Positions 20,344 through 21,710 of a DNA stretch of 21,710 bases are shown here, piece by piece. The position numbers and the translations under genes were made by a program. Position 1 is the stretch's first letter, and each line of letters starts with the position of its first letter. This DNA is from an archaeon. GTDB taxonomy: Archaea > Nanobdellota > Nanobdellia > Pacearchaeales > GW2011-AR1. The stretch is taken from positions 1 to 21,710 of the forward strand of contig JAUVHP010000006.1 in NCBI GenBank assembly GCA_030593225.1, written 5' to 3'. The notes under the pieces were generated by a model that saw only the letters and a list, made by a program, of their open reading frames with translations, was not told the DNA's origin and made no database searches.

Positions 20344-20356
20344 ATTTATAAATATT
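20344..20356 (-). promoter_or_regulatory. TATA box of the small RHH-like gene
   Basis: Minus-strand AATATTTATAAAT centred at 20349-20350, 26 bases before the ATG at 20323. It is back to back with the plus-strand TATA at 20392-20400. Confidence 0.55.
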
Positions 20357-20391
20357 TTAGTAATACAAATATATTCTTTATTACAGCAAAA

Positions 20392-20400
20392 CTTATAAAC
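20392..20400 (+). promoter_or_regulatory. TATA box of the LAGLIDADG gene
   Basis: GCAAAA (BRE-like) followed by CTTATAAAC is centred at about 20396, predicting a transcript start near 20420-20424. This places the first ATG (20403) before the transcript start and favours ATG 20424 as the translation start. Confidence 0.5.
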
Positions 20401-20423
20401 TTATGTGTATTACAAATATGATA

Positions 20424-21167
20424 ATGGAACTAACTCCAGAAATAGCTGAAATATGTGGTATCCACGCAGGAGATGGTTATATGAGAATTCGAAAAGGGAA
20501 CAAAGGAGAAATTGACATTAGCGGGCATTTAGAAGAAAAAGATTATTATGATGAACATGTAATTCCTCTTTTTAACAAAATATTTAATCTTGATATAAAA
20601 GGAAAAAAATTTTCCAGAGGTTCTTATGGATTTGTTAATTATAAGAAAGAAATTAGAAATGCATTAATTAATTTTGGATTTCCAGCAGGCAAAAAATCCA
20701 ACATTGTTAAAGTTCCTTCACAAATTTTGGAAAGTGGAAACCACATTTTATATTCCAAATTCTTGAGAGGAATATTTGACACTGATGGAAATTTATATTT
20801 TAGAAAATCTTACGCAGGAGTCAACAAATTCAACAAAAATTATAATCATTATCCGATTATAAAAATTGTTAGCGTTTCTAAATATTTAATTGAAGGAATT
20901 ATTAAAATGTTATTAGAAATGGATATCGTTTTTTATTATCATAGCAGAGATTCAAAAAAATTAAATGAACATAGAAAACATTATATTTCAATAAGTGGAA
21001 TTGATGACTTAGAAAAATGGATGAAAATTATTGGTATAAAAAACCCTGTTAAATTATCAAGATATTTGGTATGGAAAAAATTTGAATTTTGCCCTCCAAA
21101 TACAACTTTAGAGCAAAGGAAAAATATTTTAAATGGAAAATTAGATATTTATAATATGAGCCTGTAG
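20424..21167 (+). CDS. LAGLIDADG-type homing endonuclease-like protein
   Basis: A 247-residue single-chain LAGLIDADG protein with two motifs: CGIHAGDGYM (about 11-20) and LRGIFDTDGNLYF (about 114-126), each with the acidic metal-binding residue. Basic beta-rich stretches follow each motif, as in DNA-recognition halves. It is not inside an intron or intein. It stands alone directly upstream of tRNA-Arg, and its final codons and TAG stop (21165-21167) overlap the first ten bases of the tRNA gene. In-frame ATGs at 20403 and 20418 are upstream alternatives, but the TATA position favours 20424. It may be a homing endonuclease that recognises the tRNA locus, or a domesticated DNA/RNA-binding or splicing-related relative. 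Confidence 0.85.
   Translation: MELTPEIAEICGIHAGDGYMRIRKGNKGEIDISGHLEEKDYYDEHVIPLFNKIFNLDIKGKKFSRGSYGFVNYKKEIRNALINFGFPAGKKSNIVKVPSQILESGNHILYSKFLRGIFDTDGNLYFRKSYAGVNKFNKNYNHYPIIKIVSVSKYLIEGIIKMLLEMDIVFYYHSRDSKKLNEHRKHYISISGIDDLEKWMKIIGIKNPVKLSRYLVWKKFEFCPPNTTLEQRKNILNGKLDIYNMSL
21125..21134 (+). promoter_or_regulatory. Candidate promoter of tRNA-Arg inside the LAGLIDADG gene
   Basis: GGAAAAATATTTTAAA places a TATA centre near 21130-21131, about 27 bases before the first tRNA base, within the end of the LAGLIDADG coding region. The tRNA can thus be transcribed independently. Confidence 0.45.
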
Positions 21168-21269
21168 TTTAATGGATAGAATTTCAGGTTTCGGGATTTA
21201 ACTGGAAAAACTTTATGACCAGTTGAGTGAAAAACCCTGACGATCGAGGTTCGAATCCTCGCTGGCTCG
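21158..21269 (+). tRNA. tRNA-Arg (anticodon UCG) with a 40-nt intron
   Basis: Exon 1 is 21158-21194 and exon 2 is 21235-21269. The anticodon TCG (21191-21193) with U33 before it, A20 in the D-loop (an arginine identity base) and G73 all fit tRNA-Arg. The anticodon stem is TCAGG/CCTGA and the T-arm is CGAGG-TTCGAAT-CCTCG. The acceptor stem GAGCCTG/CTGGCTC has a U6-U67 mismatch, and the D-stem is weak (two G-U pairs). CCA is not encoded. The mature length is 72 nt before CCA addition. The first ten bases overlap the end of the LAGLIDADG gene. Confidence 0.93.
21195..21234 (+). other. tRNA intron with canonical bulge-helix-bulge (position 37/38)
   Basis: The exon helix TCAGG/CCTGA is followed by a 4-bp helix TTTC/GAAA flanked by 3-nt bulges GGG and AAC. 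Cutting between the second and third bulge bases gives splice sites after G194 and before C235. The intron core pairs ATTTAACTGG with CCAGTTGAGT (two G-U) around a 13-nt loop. This is the standard substrate of archaeal tRNA-splicing endonuclease, at the standard site. Confidence 0.92.
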
Positions 21270-21274
21270 TTTTC

Positions 21275-21311
21275 GGAATGCAGTGAGTGACTTGTTCACG
21301 ACATCGATTCC
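21275..21311 (+). other. Stem-loop just after tRNA-Arg
   Basis: GGAAT (21275-21279) pairs with ATTCC (21307-21311), and GTGAG (21283-21287) pairs with TTCAC (21295-21299, one G-U). The stretch 21270-21325 is distinctly richer in G and C than its surroundings. It may be a processed trailer or a small RNA. No known family is recognised. Confidence 0.3.
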
Positions 21312-21327
21312 TTCCAGATTCGTTCAT

Positions 21328-21351
21328 TATATTTTAAAAAAAATATTATTT
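21328..21351. terminator. T-rich convergent terminator between tRNA-Arg and gatB
   Basis: Tracts of T on one strand and A on the other (ATATTTTAAAAAAAATATT then ATTTTTATTT) separate the tRNA region from the convergent amidotransferase gene, consistent with U-tract termination as used by archaeal RNA polymerase. Confidence 0.4.
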
Positions 21352-21710
21352 TTATTTCAATTCTTCCAACAACAAATCTTTAACTTTTTTAAAATCAGCA
21401 CGCTTATTACTAAGTTTCATTACTTGACCAACTAAAAAATTCATAGATTCTTTTTTTCCCGCTCTAAAATCTTTAACAGCTTTAATATTATTTTTTATCA
21501 CTTCTCTAATAAACTTTCCAATTTCTTTTTCAGAAGAAATCTTCGAATGTGCCTTAAGTTTTGCTTTAGGAGAAAACGAATTTGGAATAAACTCATTTAA
21601 AATATCTTTGGCCTTAAGTTCAGTCAAAGCACCACTTTCAATTAAATCCAAAAGCTCAATAAAATTATACGGGTCTATATTAACTTCCTCCATTTCTTTT
21701 TTAACATAAT
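21352..21710 (-). CDS. gatB: Glu-tRNA(Gln)/Asp-tRNA(Asn) amidotransferase subunit B or E, C-terminal part (partial)
   Basis: About 119 residues of the C-terminal GatB/YqeY helical domain, which binds the tRNA elbow of misacylated tRNA during amidation. Recognisable parts are ELLDLIESGALTELKAKDIL, the KEIGKFIREVIKNNIKAVKDF helix pair, AGKKESMNFLVGQVMKLSN (the AGK...FLVGQVMK signature) and the terminal LLLEELK. The frame is open to the window edge, with no stop upstream of the internal Met at 21693, so the catalytic part lies outside. The same domain occurs in GatB and in archaeal GatE, so the subunit cannot be decided from this fragment. Confidence 0.88.
   Translation of the reverse strand, partial: YVKKEMEEVNIDPYNFIELLDLIESGALTELKAKDILNEFIPNSFSPKAKLKAHSKISSEKEIGKFIREVIKNNIKAVKDFRAGKKESMNFLVGQVMKLSNKRADFKKVKDLLLEELK

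Noticed and set aside
20403..20423. ATG at 20403 as start of the LAGLIDADG protein
   Set aside because: The TATA box at 20392-20400 would place the transcript start after this ATG, and the LAGLIDADG-family alignment begins at ELTPEIAEICG.
1..21710. CRISPR array or complete insertion sequence
   Set aside because: No regularly spaced short repeats and no transposase-like protein were found on either strand.

Overview
The window comes from a very AT-rich genome that is almost certainly archaeal, most likely a small-genome DPANN lineage (Woesearchaeota/Pacearchaeota-like). The archaeal markers are a transcription factor E gene, an archaeal/eukaryal-type prolyl-tRNA synthetase, deoxyhypusine synthase, a tRNA-Arg with a canonical bulge-helix-bulge intron, and many BRE/TATA boxes centred about 26 bases before start codons, which implies leaderless mRNAs. 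Bacterial-looking genes are mixed in: a bacterial-type leucyl-tRNA synthetase, a short alanyl-tRNA synthetase and DisA. The lineage call is inference from gene content.

Layout. 1-3715 is a tightly overlapping operon: leuS (5' end outside the window), an unknown gene and an alpha/beta hydrolase. 3750-4832 encodes a membrane-anchored transglutaminase-like protein. 4907-7605 on the minus strand holds two conserved unknown genes followed by alaS. 7706-9753 is a tfe, rhomboid protease and SpoIIM-like operon. 9944-10129 is a small membrane protein. 10307-12414 pairs deoxyhypusine synthase with a PLP decarboxylase, with a 42-codon ORF fitted exactly between them. 12461-14597 pairs the diadenylate cyclase DisA with a DHH/DHHA1 phosphoesterase. 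14618-15442 is unknown. 15443-16008 is a non-coding, structured and repeat-bearing stretch. 16009-16949 holds a half-size MFS protein and a MazG-like protein. 17097-18542 is proS. Then come an unknown gene, an HtrA-like protease without a PDZ domain, a tiny RHH-like gene, a LAGLIDADG protein overlapping the intron-containing tRNA-Arg, and the 3' end of gatB/gatE.

How the genes fit together. Translation dominates: three aminoacyl-tRNA synthetases, a tRNA, an amidotransferase subunit, and hypusine formation with a candidate supplier of its polyamine. Membrane proteolysis and a possible c-di-AMP synthesis/degradation pair form smaller themes.

Most notable observations. (1) A complete serine alpha/beta-hydrolase domain of about 190 residues, with its Ser-Asp-His triad, is inserted in the editing domain of LeuRS nine residues before the TTRPDT editing motif. 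A close free-standing paralogue lies two genes downstream in the same operon. (2) Three copies of a roughly 105-bp intergenic hairpin element have an invariant outer stem and inner stems that differ in sequence but keep pairing. (3) A perfect 68-bp direct repeat carrying a promoter flanks the half-size MFS gene. (4) The stop codon of a LAGLIDADG gene lies inside a tRNA gene, at U8-A9-G10.
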